From positions 1 through 64,000 of the forward strand of contig NZ_JACJRV010000021.1 of assembly GCF_014697475.1 (NCBI RefSeq): a stretch of DNA of 64,000 bases, given 5' to 3'. Below the pieces are notes generated by a model, which was given only the letters and a program-made list of their open reading frames with translations, had not been told where the DNA came from and did not search any database. This document shows, in pieces, positions 1-9,752 of the stretch. This stretch comes from Nostoc sp. FACHB-152 (GTDB lineage Bacteria > Cyanobacteriota > Cyanobacteriia > Cyanobacteriales > Nostocaceae). The position numbers and the translations under genes are program-made. Positions within the stretch are counted from its first letter, which is position 1; the number at the start of each line of letters is the position of its first letter.

Positions 1-66
1 ATTCGGTTTATAGCTTGGGTTTTCTCTATTAACCAATCTAAATTATCTAAGTTTTATTTAATTTTC

Positions 67-2061
67 TTATATTATTTTACCATAGTTACTCTGGGAGAGC
101 CTTGTTGTTTTTCCTGAACCTGTAGGAGTACAAAGTGCAAATGATTCTGCTGTTGCTAGTTTTTCAATTCCACAGATTTGAGAACGCCATGCTAAAGCTT
201 TACGGTTTTGATAACTTTGGCGTAAATACCGCTCCAGAAAATTTCTGCCATTTTGAGTGATCATCTGAGAAAGCCCTTCTAGATGATGTCGTAGAGAAGT
301 TTCTACATATACAGAAGTAACTTCAGCACACAATTTACCTAAAAGCCAAGAATAAGTGTCGTGTCCGTGAAGAAGTACTTTAGCAATATCAGAGAGTTTT
401 TCAATAGCTCTATCTAATCTAGATTCACTGCCCCAGCGCATTTTTGCACATAAAATGCCTAGAGAACTAGCAGTTTCCCTAACAATCCACTCATTAAATC
501 TATTAGACGCTTTATCAGGATCATCCCAAAGTAAGCTTGTTTCTGCTTGGGAAGTGGATGATGCTGTTGCCCAATATTCTGTCAATCGTTGCAACAGGCT
601 AGGAAAATCAGCTTTCAGTAAAGAACGAAGAATTTCAGACTCAATTCCCTCATTTGTCTCTTCATTGAGTAAACCTGTAGACCTAGCAGGATAACCAGCA
701 AGTTCATAGACAGCAGCCGCAAGTAAACGAATTGGTAACAGATCCGGGTTAAGTTGGGGATGAGATAGCCATTCAAGTAACTCACCAGCCCGTAGCATAC
801 CATTACGCCAATTATCATCTCCAACTTCTCGCTGTATAAATGCAGCTTCAATAAGACGGACAGCATCATTTAATCTTTCACCAGCTTCATCTTCTCTCCA
901 CCCAATTAATCCCTCTTGACCTGCACGAAGTCTGGTATGTTGGCTGTAGAGTTTTGCAATAGCAGGTGTCAGTTTTCTACCCGCCAGACTATTTTGTAGT
1001 TCTGCCGCTAGAGCAATAACCTCTTCACTTGGTTGAGACATCTCATTTTGGAGACTTTCTCCCTTTACTATGACATCAGACTTTGCCTGTGCTACCTCTG
1101 AACCATTTGCTTGTTTAACTATCTGGGGAGTAATATTTGTGGAAAGATGAGAACTTTTCTGTTGGCTATAGACAGTTTTAACAAGATTTTCTACTTCATT
1201 GAGATGAATTTCAACTGCTTCCAGCTTTCTTCCCACTATATATTTTTCGTGTACTTTGTCAGGAGATAACCAAGTATTTTTTCTAACAGGATGTTGACCA
1301 CATATATAACTAACTAAATCATAACGTTCATAATTTTGCTCAACTTTATTTAACTTGATATTTAACTGAAAAAGCTGTAGTTCATTTCTCCATTTAGAAG
1401 CCAAGTCATCGTTGTAGTCTTGTAATATTTCGATAATTTGTGGAAGGTCAACTGGATATTTATTTGGTGCATTTGCTTTTATGTGTGCTTCAGCTAACAT
1501 CGTGCTATCATGACTAGCTGTACATTTAGCTTCACAAATTAAAGAGGCAAGAATTTCTCCTTGACTGTTACGCCTAAAAGCAAGACAGTCATCACCTGTA
1601 CGTCCAGGTCGTTTTTTTGCAATTTCTCCAGTTTGATTTAGAAATTCTAACTGTTGAAACTCAACTAGATGGAATCGAAAAAGGAAAACAGGAACTTCCC
1701 AGTCATCAAGTCCAAAAGGAGCCAAATTTTCAGCAATAATTCCTGCAAATATCTCTCCAAAGTAACCTTTAAGTGTCTGAATATGAAGAAGCTCTGGATA
1801 ACCGTCTGATGGGTCTATAGTAGGGACACTTTCAAATGGATCAAGAGAATTTCCTGATAATTTACGAAGCCGATATCGAGCATCATCATGAGCTTTTTGA
1901 ACAATTAAAATTAACTCATGGATAATTAGCTCTCTTTGGTCTATATTTTCCTTAAGTAATCGATGTATGTATCGTTTATCTCCAGATTCACTAATTGAGT
2001 CACATAACCAACATGATATACTTTGAAAATAAGTAATTTTTTGTCTTTTGTTCACTTTCAA
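67..2061 (-). pseudogene. Defence-type nuclease-helicase gene, truncated after the Walker A motif
   Basis: The reading frame encodes 664 residues. The N-terminal part looks like a HamA/DUF1837-type PD-(D/E)XK nuclease: Gly-Glu at about residue 103, Asp at 157-158 and Glu-x-Lys at 177-179 (context LICEAKC). The middle (about 340-500) is helical and repeat-like. The last 20 residues contain a clear helicase Walker A motif (TPTGSGKTT, about 644-653), and the frame stops 11 residues later, so motifs II-VI of an SF2 helicase are absent. No ATG lies near the 5' end; TTG at 2061 or GTG at 2055 is the likely start. A short open stretch continues beyond the stop to the window edge. In Hachiman and AbpAB such nucleases work with a separate helicase; here the two parts seem fused. 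The nuclease call rests on motif spacing only. I infer a decayed or interrupted gene. Confidence 0.55.
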
Positions 2062-2130
2062 TATTCTCTTTGATCACATAGTAGTGCGTAGGGTAGGAAA
2101 ACTTTGCCCACCCTACTTTACAGATATTAT

Positions 2131-2952
2131 TTAGCTGGAAGGAAATGCAAATTTCAAATAAGCCGATAAGATAGCTGGGCCGGTAAATAAAGTGATGATT
2201 GCGCCTAGAGCTAAAAAAGGTCCGAAGGGAATTTTAACTGAGGTTTTTTGCTGCGATCGCACAATTACTAATCCACCTATTAATACTCCCACAGCACAGG
2301 CAATTAAACTAGCCAAAAGTAAATACCGCCAACCTAGCCAAGCACCCATCATGGCTGCTAGTTTGGCATCTCCTGCGCCCATTGCAGTTTTACCTAAAGC
2401 TATTGAACCACCAAGAGCGATCGCTTCAAATAGCCATAAACCGATGACAGCACCGACTATCCCCATCATCAGCTGTCTGATTAATCCCACACCGTTGGCT
2501 TCAGTGACAAAACCGCTAACCATTTGAAACCCTAAGCCTATCACTAACCCCGATTGAGTTAAGGCATTAGGGAGAGTCATCGTATCTAAATCAATTAGTG
2601 CTAATGCCAATAACCAACTACAAAAAGCCCAATATCCTAAGGTGGCGATCGAAACTTGAAATACTAAAAAAATCGTAACAAAAAGTAAACCTGTTATCGC
2701 TTCTACAATTGGATAACGAACAGCAATTTTATTTTTACAATAACGGCATTTTCCTCGTAACCACAACCATCCCAGCACGGGTACATTGTCATAAGCTTTT
2801 AGCTGGTTTAAGCAATGGGGGCAACGAGAAGGCGGCCAAAGAATCGATAACCCCGCAGGGATTCGATAAACGACAACGTTGATAAAGCTACCTATAGATG
2901 CACCCAAGGCGAAAACAACAATAATCGCCGGAAAGTTTATTAAAAAATCCAT
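2131..2952 (-). CDS. pilD: Prepilin leader peptidase / N-methyltransferase PilD
   Basis: This is the inner-membrane aspartyl protease that cleaves and N-methylates type IV pilins, needed for motility and natural competence in cyanobacteria. The 273-residue protein has the four-cysteine N-terminal domain (two CxxC pairs, Cys44/47 and Cys69/72), the first catalytic aspartate in ALIDLD (121-123) and the second in GAGDAKL (Asp195), all set among about eight hydrophobic segments. The length is normal for the family. An upstream TTG would add five residues, but the ATG at 2952 gives the usual hydrophobic start MDFLINFP. No other pilus gene is nearby. The spacer upstream is a tandem-repeat tract. 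Confidence 0.93.
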   Translation of the reverse strand: MDFLINFPAIIVVFALGASIGSFINVVVYRIPAGLSILWPPSRCPHCLNQLKAYDNVPVLGWLWLRGKCRYCKNKIAVRYPIVEAITGLLFVTIFLVFQVSIATLGYWAFCSWLLALALIDLDTMTLPNALTQSGLVIGLGFQMVSGFVTEANGVGLIRQLMMGIVGAVIGLWLFEAIALGGSIALGKTAMGAGDAKLAAMMGAWLGWRYLLLASLIACAVGVLIGGLVIVRSQQKTSVKIPFGPFLALGAIITLFTGPAILSAYLKFAFPSS

Positions 2953-2957
2953 ATAGT

Positions 2958-3046
2958 TATTTGTCAATTGTCCTGTGTCATTTGTCTTTTGTTATTTGTT
3001 GTTTGTCAAATAACTAATGACCAATGACTAATGACCATTGACTAAT
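2958..3046. repeat. Short tandem repeat tract (STRR-like)
   Basis: Seven-base-like units of TTTGTCA and CAATGACTAATGAC type are repeated across about 90 bases between pilD and the next gene. The left part reads TTGTCA and the right part TGACTAATGAC, so the tract can also fold on itself. Such tracts are common in Nostoc-type genomes. Confidence 0.6.
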
Positions 3047-3302
3047 ACATATGTGATTCAATTTGATTTAAAGGTACAAAACATTCTTGAGGTAAAAGGA
3101 CGGGTTGGTGAGTGAAAATCACTTTACCCCGATGGGTAACACGATTAATTGCTACCCCTGAAGGCTGCCCAGCGATTTCAGGATGTACTTCACAATAAGT
3201 GTAGTAAATCTTGCCAGCCGCTCTAATGATAGCGGGATCAATTAGAGGTGGCTGAATTCTAGACGCGCTGAAATTAGCTGTTTCTTGTCGTAAAGCGTAC
3301 AC
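3042..3302 (-). CDS. Small conserved-type protein of unknown function
   Basis: An 86-residue protein with a GTG start. It has no signal peptide or membrane segment. The centre is moderately hydrophobic, with the stretches AGKIYYTYCEVHPEIAG and GVAINRVTHRGKVIF; it is compact, with a single Cys and few charged runs. I do not recognise the family. It stands alone between pilD and leuB on the same strand, so co-transcription is possible but the spacing gives little support. A perfect 9-base inverted repeat overlaps the start codon (see the regulatory entry at 3297). A start further inside the frame is possible. Confidence 0.55.
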   Translation of the reverse strand: MYALRQETANFSASRIQPPLIDPAIIRAAGKIYYTYCEVHPEIAGQPSGVAINRVTHRGKVIFTHQPVLLPQECFVPLNQIESHMY

Positions 3303-3345
3303 TATGTTACTGCTATCTACTTACTAGATTTTGTCTATAGTGTAC
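3297..3345. promoter_or_regulatory. Inverted repeat overlapping a start codon
   Basis: GTACACTAT at 3297-3305 and its exact complement ATAGTGTAC at 3337-3345 are separated by 31 bases. The left arm contains the GTG start of the 86-residue gene, so it could be an operator or a hairpin occluding the start. No function is proven. Confidence 0.35.
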
Positions 3346-3395
3346 CCGAAACTTTCTGTAAAGATTGCCAATTTGGCGAGTTTTTACTCAAACAA

Positions 3396-4481
3396 TTATT
3401 TATTTAAAGCTTGAATGAGTGAATTTCCCATTGCCTGACAACCTAAAAGATTCATTCCAGGTGACATGATATCGCCTGTGCGATCGCCTTGTTCTAAAAC
3501 TTGCAACACAGCTTTTTCTATACTATCTGCGGCTTGCGGCTGATTTAAGCCATAGCGTAGCATCATTGCTGCACTCAAAACCTGCGCCAGAGGGTTGGCT
3601 TTATCTTGTCCGGCAATATCTGGTGCAGAACCGTGAACGGGTTCATATACGCCAGGGCCAGAAGCACCCAAACTAGCAGAGGGTAGCATCCCAATACTGC
3701 CAGTCAACATGGCGGCAGCATCGGAAAGAATATCACCAAATAAGTTACCTGTCACAATCGTATCGAATTGCTTGGGAGCGCGGACTAATTGCATTGCTGC
3801 ATTATCGACGTACAGGTGAGAGAGTTCCACATCGGGATATTCGGCGGCAAGTTTGGTAATGCGATCGCGCCACAACTGCGATACTTCTAATACGTTAGAT
3901 TTATCCACAGAACAGAGTTTACCGCGTCGTTTTCGGGCTGTTTCAAACGCGACTCTACCAATGCGGTCAATTTCTGACTCGCTGTAAACCATTGTATTGA
4001 CACCGCGTTTCTCGCCTGTTTCTGTTTCAAAAATGCCTCTAGGTTTACCAAAGTAAATTCCACCTGTGAGTTCTCGCACCACCATAATATCTACGCCTTC
4101 TACAACTTCTCGTTTCAAAGTCGAAGCCTCAATTAACTGGGGCAGAATTTGGGCTGGGCGTAAATTAGCAAATAACCCCAAACCTGCACGTAGCCCTAAC
4201 AAACCAGCTTCTGGGCGTTGGTTGGAAGGCAGAGTATCCCATTTATAACCACCAATAGCGGCAAGTAAAACAGCATCACTGTTGCGACAAGTGTCTAAGG
4301 TAGCGGCTGGCAAAGGTTCACCTGTAGCATCAATAGCTGCGCCACCAATTAAAGCCTCTTGGAATTCAAACCCAAGATCAAATTTTTTCCCTACAACTTT
4401 CAGCACATCTACCGCCACTGCCATAATTTCAGGGCCAATGCCATCGCCGGGAAGTAAGGTAATGCGGTAGTTCTGAGTCAT
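3396..4481 (-). CDS. leuB: 3-isopropylmalate dehydrogenase
   Basis: LeuB oxidises and decarboxylates 3-isopropylmalate in leucine biosynthesis, using NAD and Mg/Mn in the cytoplasm. The protein begins [15 protein letters not shown], has the substrate-binding arginines of the [14 protein letters not shown] loop, the conserved [11 protein letters not shown] loop, the metal-binding aspartates of [13 protein letters not shown], and the signature [15 protein letters not shown]. From the ATG at 4481 it is 361 residues, the normal length. An ATG at 4532 would add 17 residues of no family similarity, so 4481 is preferred. No other leu gene is nearby. Confidence 0.95.
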   Translation of the reverse strand: MTQNYRITLLPGDGIGPEIMAVAVDVLKVVGKKFDLGFEFQEALIGGAAIDATGEPLPAATLDTCRNSDAVLLAAIGGYKWDTLPSNQRPEAGLLGLRAGLGLFANLRPAQILPQLIEASTLKREVVEGVDIMVVRELTGGIYFGKPRGIFETETGEKRGVNTMVYSESEIDRIGRVAFETARKRRGKLCSVDKSNVLEVSQLWRDRITKLAAEYPDVELSHLYVDNAAMQLVRAPKQFDTIVTGNLFGDILSDAAAMLTGSIGMLPSASLGASGPGVYEPVHGSAPDIAGQDKANPLAQVLSAAMMLRYGLNQPQAADSIEKAVLQVLEQGDRTGDIMSPGMNLLGCQAMGNSLIQALNK

Positions 4482-4541
4482 AGTTGGTTTCTTTGAGGTA
4501 AGTGCTTGCAGATTAAATATCATACCGAGCAAGATGTACCT

Positions 4542-4872
4542 ATGGAAGCTTTAATTTATTTAGATGTGTGTTGTCTGCGACCCTTTGAATTCCTATAGAA
4601 AACAGCAAATGATGGCTTGGGTTGCCATAGCCAGCACTACAATTCTTGGCAATCAACAGGTTAAAGCTCGTGCTAAAGAACTTGTTAATCTTGGATTTAA
4701 GGCTTTTGATGCCTCCTACATAGCTTGTGCAGAAACTAGGAATGCTGATGTTTTGCTCACAACTGATGACAGGATGCTACGTTTAGCAGCTAGACACAGC
4801 ACCATGCTAAAAGTGAGAATAGAAAACCCTTTGCGGTGGGTATTGGAGGTAATAAATGCTAGACGTGACTAA
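4542..4872 (+). pseudogene. PIN-domain toxin, internally deleted and frameshifted
   Basis: An ATG at 4542 opens [12 protein letters not shown], the usual N-terminus of a PIN-type VapC-like RNase with its first acidic residue, but the frame stops at TAG 18 codons later. The C-terminal half of the same fold resumes in another frame (from about 4600): GFKAFDASYIACAETRNADVLLTTDDRMLRLA carries the other acidic residues (written here only as a description of positions 4690-4790). About 50 codons of the centre appear to be missing. I infer a dead toxin. Its downstream partner overlaps it by 17 bases and is intact. Confidence 0.65.
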
Positions 4873-5098
4873 GCTTACTCAAGCTGAGATTAGAAGGTTG
4901 GGAATAGAAGCTTTGACAAAAGCTCTTGGCCATGCGGGAATGGCAAGATTTATGCAGCAATTTGAAAGAGGTAGCGGAGATTACACACGAGATAGGGAGC
5001 AAATTTTAGGAAATCCAACTATCGATGAAATCTTTGAGCGAATTGAGGAACATCGCCAACAGCAAGAGAAGGGCGAACAAGAAACAAATATTGACTAA
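4856..5098 (+). CDS. Small partner (antitoxin-like) of the decayed PIN gene
   Basis: The 80-residue protein is charged and helical, with MLDVTKLTQAEIRRLGIEAL at the N-terminus and a Glu/Gln-rich C-terminus. It starts inside the last codons of the PIN gene, the toxin-antitoxin overlap seen in many cyanobacterial pairs. The antitoxin role is inferred from position and size only. No DNA-binding motif is obvious. It may persist as an orphan since the toxin is broken. Confidence 0.55.
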   Translation: MLDVTKLTQAEIRRLGIEALTKALGHAGMARFMQQFERGSGDYTRDREQILGNPTIDEIFERIEEHRQQQEKGEQETNID

Positions 5099-5205
5099 AT
5101 TTTGTTCCTACAAACTTTATTGGTATCTACCCGCAGCAGGTGTAGCAAAATGATTATTACTGGCAAGTTTATTTGCAAGTTTATTTTGTTGTAACGAATG
5201 CTATA

Positions 5206-5895
5206 TTACATCTTCCAACTTATAAACAGTGCATAAATATATGCGATCGCCTCACTCATAACTGTACGCACTCCTTCGCTAGAATTCCACCATTTGTGAG
5301 AGTTATAAGTCCCTGGATTGATAGCAATAATTCCTACTTCAATGGTAGGAGCCAAGGTATTTTTAAATATTAGCCAGCTTCTTCGGGCGTGAGCATCACT
5401 TGTCAATAAATTGATTGAGTCTATTTGTAAATTTTTGTCTTTAACATACTGTTTTAATGCTCTCGCCGAGGCAATAGTTCGATTTATTGTTACCTCAGGA
5501 ACAGGAATCGCTCGCAGTTTTTCTTTTGGGATACCCATTTTATGTAATGTAGCTGCGGAAATTTCGGCAAAATTATTATATTCAGCCAAATAAAACCCTT
5601 GGTCTACTGGTACTCCTACAGTTAATATTTGGCTATAGGAACCTTGTTTAAATTCATCTACTGCTTTTTTTAGTGCATAGTCGGATATCCATCCTTCAAC
5701 AACTAATACATCTGCTGATTTTATAGGATCGTTGACTGCCAGAAATGGGTATAACTTAGCAATGATGAAAAATATAGAAATGCCAAATGTAATTAGGAAT
5801 ATTAACCATCCCTGAAGTGTCAACGTCCATATTTCCTGACGCTTGAGAAGCCTAAATTTGAACAACTTGATATCCTGAGATTTTTTTCTTTGCAT
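5206..5895 (-). CDS. YdcF/SanA-like DUF218 membrane protein
   Basis: The 229-residue protein has one N-terminal transmembrane helix (about 29-50) followed by a DUF218 (ElyC/SanA/YdcF) domain. Visible family features are SADVLVVEGWISDYALKKAV, the TVGVP strand with a following acidic loop, the TINRTIASARALK segment and LLTSDAHARRSWLIF. Members are linked to envelope integrity and polysaccharide handling, with no settled reaction. Its ATG overlaps the stop codon of the upstream DUF2301 gene by one base (TAATG), so the two are almost certainly translationally coupled. Confidence 0.75.
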   Translation of the reverse strand: MQRKKSQDIKLFKFRLLKRQEIWTLTLQGWLIFLITFGISIFFIIAKLYPFLAVNDPIKSADVLVVEGWISDYALKKAVDEFKQGSYSQILTVGVPVDQGFYLAEYNNFAEISAATLHKMGIPKEKLRAIPVPEVTINRTIASARALKQYVKDKNLQIDSINLLTSDAHARRSWLIFKNTLAPTIEVGIIAINPGTYNSHKWWNSSEGVRTVMSEAIAYIYALFISWKM

Positions 5896-6548
5896 TACAC
5901 CTTAGCTGTACGTTGGGCTTTTAAATAAGCAAATACAGATTTATCGCCAATATCTGCGGGAATTGCTTGGAATGTTTTACGCACAGCAAATACTAAGAAT
6001 AAAGTTGCCCAAATTCCTAAGAGAATCTGTTCTACATGAATTGGTAAAAATCCTAGAAGATGTCCTAACAAAAGTCCGGGAACTGTGAAAGTTAAGGCTT
6101 TAGTTTCTAGGCGGTTAAAGCAAAATGCTTCTTTAAAATAAATGCCTGTCAATGCCGCAAAAGTAAAACCTATTCCCAAAATAGTCAGTGGGTTTGTGTA
6201 AACAGTCACAGCAAAGGGTTGGCTGTCAACATGGGCAAAGATAAATGCAGAAATACTCCCAATTAGCCAAAAAACTTGTAAAAGTCGGTGCAGAGGAGCC
6301 ATGTATATATGGATAGTCAGCAAGCTGACACCCAGGGCTAAACTAAAACAGGTGTAGAAAGGGGTAATTGCTTGGATGGTAGTCGGGTTATAGTTGAATG
6401 CTAAGGCAGTACCTATCGCAAAGCTAAGTGCAGCTACCATTAATGCAGTGCGATAGATGATTACGCCAGTGCGATCGCTCTGATCAATGGTGAATTCGCC
6501 AAACTGTCCTTGATAAACTTGTGATGGAGATACGGTTTGCGTGGTCAT
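5895..6548 (-). CDS. DUF2301 integral membrane protein
   Basis: The 217-residue protein has a soluble N-terminus of about 28 residues followed by six or seven hydrophobic helices to about residue 195. The layout and motifs such as FKEAFCFNRLETKALTFTVP match the cyanobacterial DUF2301 family. Function is unknown. The stop overlaps the start of the YdcF-like gene, so this is the first gene of a two-gene unit. The upstream SAM hydrolase-like gene ends 38 bases away on the opposite side of its start, on the same strand, and could belong to the same transcript. Confidence 0.75.
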   Translation of the reverse strand: MTTQTVSPSQVYQGQFGEFTIDQSDRTGVIIYRTALMVAALSFAIGTALAFNYNPTTIQAITPFYTCFSLALGVSLLTIHIYMAPLHRLLQVFWLIGSISAFIFAHVDSQPFAVTVYTNPLTILGIGFTFAALTGIYFKEAFCFNRLETKALTFTVPGLLLGHLLGFLPIHVEQILLGIWATLFLVFAVRKTFQAIPADIGDKSVFAYLKAQRTAKV

Positions 6549-6585
6549 AAAACAAGAGTGATGAGTCAGCAGTCCAATTAATAGT

Positions 6586-7389
6586 CTAATAATTAATGAC
6601 TTTTAACGCATCTTGCCAGTTGATATGCAACTTTGAATGGGCATCACCTCCATTGATGGCAATTTCTACCCAGCCATGACTACCAACTAAGGCTACAACC
6701 TCGCCAACTTCGACATCACTGTAAGTTTCACACCCTGGGATTGTCAACCCAGCAATTTGCACGTGCCACGTTTTACCTTCCACGTAACTTTGAGGAATAT
6801 TGCTGATTAAGTTGCCAAAGTGATCTATATATTGAATACGACCTAAAACACCATCTCTGGTTTCTTGGCATTGACCTATATCTAGCTGTACCAAACTTGC
6901 TGGATTTATTTCTTGTCCTAGCTGTCTCAGGGGAACGCCATTAGCAAGGTTTGCTCCCACGGGTGCAAAGATATCTCTACCGTGAAAAGTGCGGCTAGGT
7001 TCGGGAGTTCGCCAATATTTGGGGTTTGTCAGTTCAACGGCTGCAACGGCAGGACTTTGACTTAATACGCCACTGAATATGCCATTATCGGGGCCGACTA
7101 AAAACCCACCAGAAAATTCTACTGCGATCGCTCGGCGTTTACTACCTACACCCGGATCTACCACTGCTATATGCACAGTTCCATCGGGAAAGTAGGGATA
7201 AGCATTCATGAGGCAAAATCTAGCAGCCGCAATATCTTGTGGTGGAATTTGGTGCGTTAAGTCTACCACTGTGAGTAACGGGTTGATTTGGGCAATTATA
7301 CCTTTCATTACCCCAACATAAACATCGCGATCGCCAAAGTCGCTGAGTAAAGTTAAAAGCGATCGTTGATTTATTTGACTCTCTAGCAT
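6586..7389 (-). CDS. SAM hydroxide adenosyltransferase (DUF62 family)
   Basis: The 267-residue protein belongs to the family that splits S-adenosylmethionine using hydroxide or halide, giving adenosine plus methionine in most bacteria. It shows the N-terminal LLSDFGDRDVYVGVMKG motif, the VVDLTHQIPPQD segment, the VHIAVVDPGVGSKRRAIAVE motif with the catalytic Asp, and GPDNGIFSGVL. The C-terminal beta domain (IQYIDHFGNLISNIP) is present. Length is normal. The physiological role in cyanobacteria is not established. Confidence 0.88.
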   Translation of the reverse strand: MLESQINQRSLLTLLSDFGDRDVYVGVMKGIIAQINPLLTVVDLTHQIPPQDIAAARFCLMNAYPYFPDGTVHIAVVDPGVGSKRRAIAVEFSGGFLVGPDNGIFSGVLSQSPAVAAVELTNPKYWRTPEPSRTFHGRDIFAPVGANLANGVPLRQLGQEINPASLVQLDIGQCQETRDGVLGRIQYIDHFGNLISNIPQSYVEGKTWHVQIAGLTIPGCETYSDVEVGEVVALVGSHGWVEIAINGGDAHSKLHINWQDALKVINY

Positions 7390-7500
7390 GAATTAATTGT
7401 CCTAAGATATATTAAGGCATAACTTTCTGTAGCAACAGCTACAAAATTTATGCTATGTTAGGATTACGAGACATATAAAAAAATAAACAGGAAAGTCATT

Positions 7501-7656
7501 ATGAGTCAAAATAGATTACAGGCTATGAGACAAGCCAAAGAAGTACACAGACAAAACCTCAGAAAGAATTTAGAGCATCGCTTAGAAGTAGCAAAGGCTC
7601 AAGGTAATGAGAAGTTGGTTCATCAGCTAGAAGCAGAAATGCGCTATCTCGGCTAA
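7501..7656 (+). CDS. 51-residue basic protein, PirA-like
   Basis: This short frame encodes a charged helical protein starting MSQNRLQAMRQAKEVHRQNL and ending QLEAEMRYLG. The purine-rich stretch AGGAAAG lies about 8 bases before the ATG, and a clear hairpin terminator follows, so it is a real transcription unit. Size, charge pattern and the RLEVAKAQGNEKLVHQLE core resemble PirA, the small cyanobacterial PII-interacting regulator of arginine synthesis. That match is from memory of the family and is tentative. Confidence 0.6.
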   Translation: MSQNRLQAMRQAKEVHRQNLRKNLEHRLEVAKAQGNEKLVHQLEAEMRYLG

Positions 7657-7697
7657 ACTTACTAGATCAGTTGATTGTTTACAGTTTTGTTGTGTGG

Positions 7698-7723
7698 AAA
7701 CCCCGCTTAGGCGGGTTTTTTGT
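7698..7723 (+). terminator. Rho-independent terminator after the 51-residue gene
   Basis: CCCGC-TTAG-GCGGG stem followed by six T residues. It sits 42 bases after the stop of the PirA-like gene. Confidence 0.85.
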
Positions 7724-7737
7724 TGGGGGAGAGTTGA

Positions 7738-7770
7738 ATAGGCAATAGACAACAGGCAATAGGCAATAGT
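7738..7770. repeat. GGCAATAG-type tandem repeat
   Basis: Several copies of (A)GGCAATAG and a variant occur in tandem. The same word recurs near 34856. This is a dispersed repeat of Nostocales type. Confidence 0.5.
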
Positions 7771-7964
7771 TATTTACCGCCTCTGCTCCTCTGCCTCTTA
7801 AACCTCCGGTGCTACAAGCTCGTAATTGCTCTGCCAAGCGTTCAGCACGTCGTATGGCATCTGGTAACAAATCTTTTATCAAGGTGATAGGCTCATTCAT
7901 AAACAAGTTAGGGGATAGGAGCTTGATTCTATTTTGACAGCATCACTCATCCCCTTGAGCTTTG

Positions 7965-9752
7965 TTATGCCTTTGGTTTGTATGTCGAAGCAACGTGTAA
8001 TTCTTTCAATTGCTTGACATCTACCCCAGAAGGTGCATCTGTTAACAAGCAACGGGCTTGTTGTGTCTTCGGAAAAGCAATGACATCACGGATAGATTCT
8101 TCGCCAGCCAGTAGCATAACTAAACGATCTAAACCGTAGGCGATACCACCATGCGGAGGCGTACCATATTCAAAGGCTTCTAAGAGGAAACCGAATTTAC
8201 TTTGGGCTTCTTCTGGCGATAAGCCGATGGTTTCAAACACCTGTTCTTGAATTTCGCGCTGATAAATTCGCAAACTTCCGCCGCCAACTTCAAAGCCGTT
8301 AAATACCAAGTCGTAAGCTTGGGCGCGGGCTGTTTTTAAGTCGTGTATGTCGTCGGGATGAGGCGCGGTGAAGGGGTGGTGTAATGCTTCTAGGCGTTTT
8401 TCGTCAGCATTCCACTCAAACATGGGGAAATCAACAATCCATAACAAGTTGAGTTTTTCAGGATTGATTAACCCAAATTCTCTAGCAGTAAATTGCCGCA
8501 ATCTATCTAAAGTTTTGTTAACGGTAGGCGCATCACCAGCACCAAACAATAACAAATGTCCAGCTTTTGCACCTGTGCGGCGGAGAAGTTCGGCTTTTTG
8601 TTCTGCTGTGAGGTTGTCTTTAATTGCACCGATGGTGTCGATTTCACCATCTTCTCTAACGCGAATGTAGGCTAAACCTTTCGCCCCGGCTTCACTGGCT
8701 TCTTTGAAGATGTCGCCGCCTGGTTTAATTCGGACGTTAGAAATTTTGTCGTTACCGTCGGGGATAGGGAGAATTTTGACAATCCCACCGTGGGCTACAG
8801 CATCCCGGAAGACTTTGAAACCAGAGTCTTTGAGGATATCGGAAACATCAACTAATTCTAAATCATAGCGAGTATCTGGTTTATCGCTGCCGTAACGCGC
8901 GATCGCATCAGCGTAGGTTAAGCGCGGGAAAGGATGGGGTAAGTCAATTCCTTTAACGGTTTTGAAGATATGGCAAACTAGTTTTTCGTTGAGTTCAATA
9001 ATTTCTTCTTGAGACATGAAACTCATTTCCATGTCTAATTGAGTAAACTCTGGTTGTCTGTCGGCGCGTAAATCTTCATCCCGGAAGCAACGGGCTATCT
9101 GATAGTATCTATCCATCCCGGATACCATCAAGATTTGTTTAAATAGTTGCGGTGATTGCGGTAAAGCAAACCATTCGCCAGGGTTGACGCGACTGGGTAG
9201 AACATAGTCCCGCGCACCTTCGGGGGTGGAACGAGTAAGGACTGGTGTTTCAACTTCGATGAAAGCTTCTGTGTCTTCCAAATAGCGACGCATAGCTTTA
9301 ACAACTTGATGACGCAGTTGCATATTTTGCGCCATGCGATCGCGCCGTAAATCCAAATAACGGTATTTTAGTCTTAAGTCTTCTCTTACCGATTCAGTGT
9401 CAGCAATGGAAACCTGAAATGGTAGCTGCTTACGCACAGCATTCAGCAATGTAATTTTATCCGCGTAAATTTCCACTTTACCTGTGGGAATACGCGTATT
9501 CAGAGATTCTTCGGGACGTTGTGTTACTCTACCGGTGATTTCGACGACGTATTCATTCCGCAAAGCATTGGCTTGCTCATAAGAATCAGGGGTGCGTTGC
9601 GGATCGCTGACAATTTGGACTGTACCAGAGCGATCGCGTAAATCTAAGAATATCACGCCCCCATGATCGCGGCGACGGTCTACCCATCCGTACAAGGTAA
9701 CAGTTTCTCCAATATGTTCTTTTCGGAGTTCGCCGCAATAGTGAGTTCGCAT
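7965..9752 (-). CDS. aspS: Aspartyl-tRNA synthetase
   Basis: AspRS charges tRNA with aspartate. The protein has the OB-fold anticodon-binding domain at the N-terminus ([20 protein letters not shown]), class II motif 1, motif 2 (around [20 protein letters not shown]), the bacterial GAD insertion, and motif 3 near the end ([16 protein letters not shown]). From the ATG at 9752 it is 595 residues, the bacterial length. An upstream frame to 9788 adds 12 unrelated residues. The gene stands alone, with the short remnant-like region at 7740-7930 downstream. Confidence 0.96.
   Translation of the reverse strand: MRTHYCGELRKEHIGETVTLYGWVDRRRDHGGVIFLDLRDRSGTVQIVSDPQRTPDSYEQANALRNEYVVEITGRVTQRPEESLNTRIPTGKVEIYADKITLLNAVRKQLPFQVSIADTESVREDLRLKYRYLDLRRDRMAQNMQLRHQVVKAMRRYLEDTEAFIEVETPVLTRSTPEGARDYVLPSRVNPGEWFALPQSPQLFKQILMVSGMDRYYQIARCFRDEDLRADRQPEFTQLDMEMSFMSQEEIIELNEKLVCHIFKTVKGIDLPHPFPRLTYADAIARYGSDKPDTRYDLELVDVSDILKDSGFKVFRDAVAHGGIVKILPIPDGNDKISNVRIKPGGDIFKEASEAGAKGLAYIRVREDGEIDTIGAIKDNLTAEQKAELLRRTGAKAGHLLLFGAGDAPTVNKTLDRLRQFTAREFGLINPEKLNLLWIVDFPMFEWNADEKRLEALHHPFTAPHPDDIHDLKTARAQAYDLVFNGFEVGGGSLRIYQREIQEQVFETIGLSPEEAQSKFGFLLEAFEYGTPPHGGIAYGLDRLVMLLAGEESIRDVIAFPKTQQARCLLTDAPSGVDVKQLKELHVASTYKPKA

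Noticed and set aside
3297-3345. LexA-type box near the GTG start
   Set aside because: The GTAC and GTT words are one base out of register with the cyanobacterial LexA pattern.
7679-7906. Frame of 75 codons on the minus strand downstream of aspS
   Set aside because: It runs through the terminator hairpin and the repeat tract and has no family features beyond the first 30 residues; it may be a gene remnant at most.
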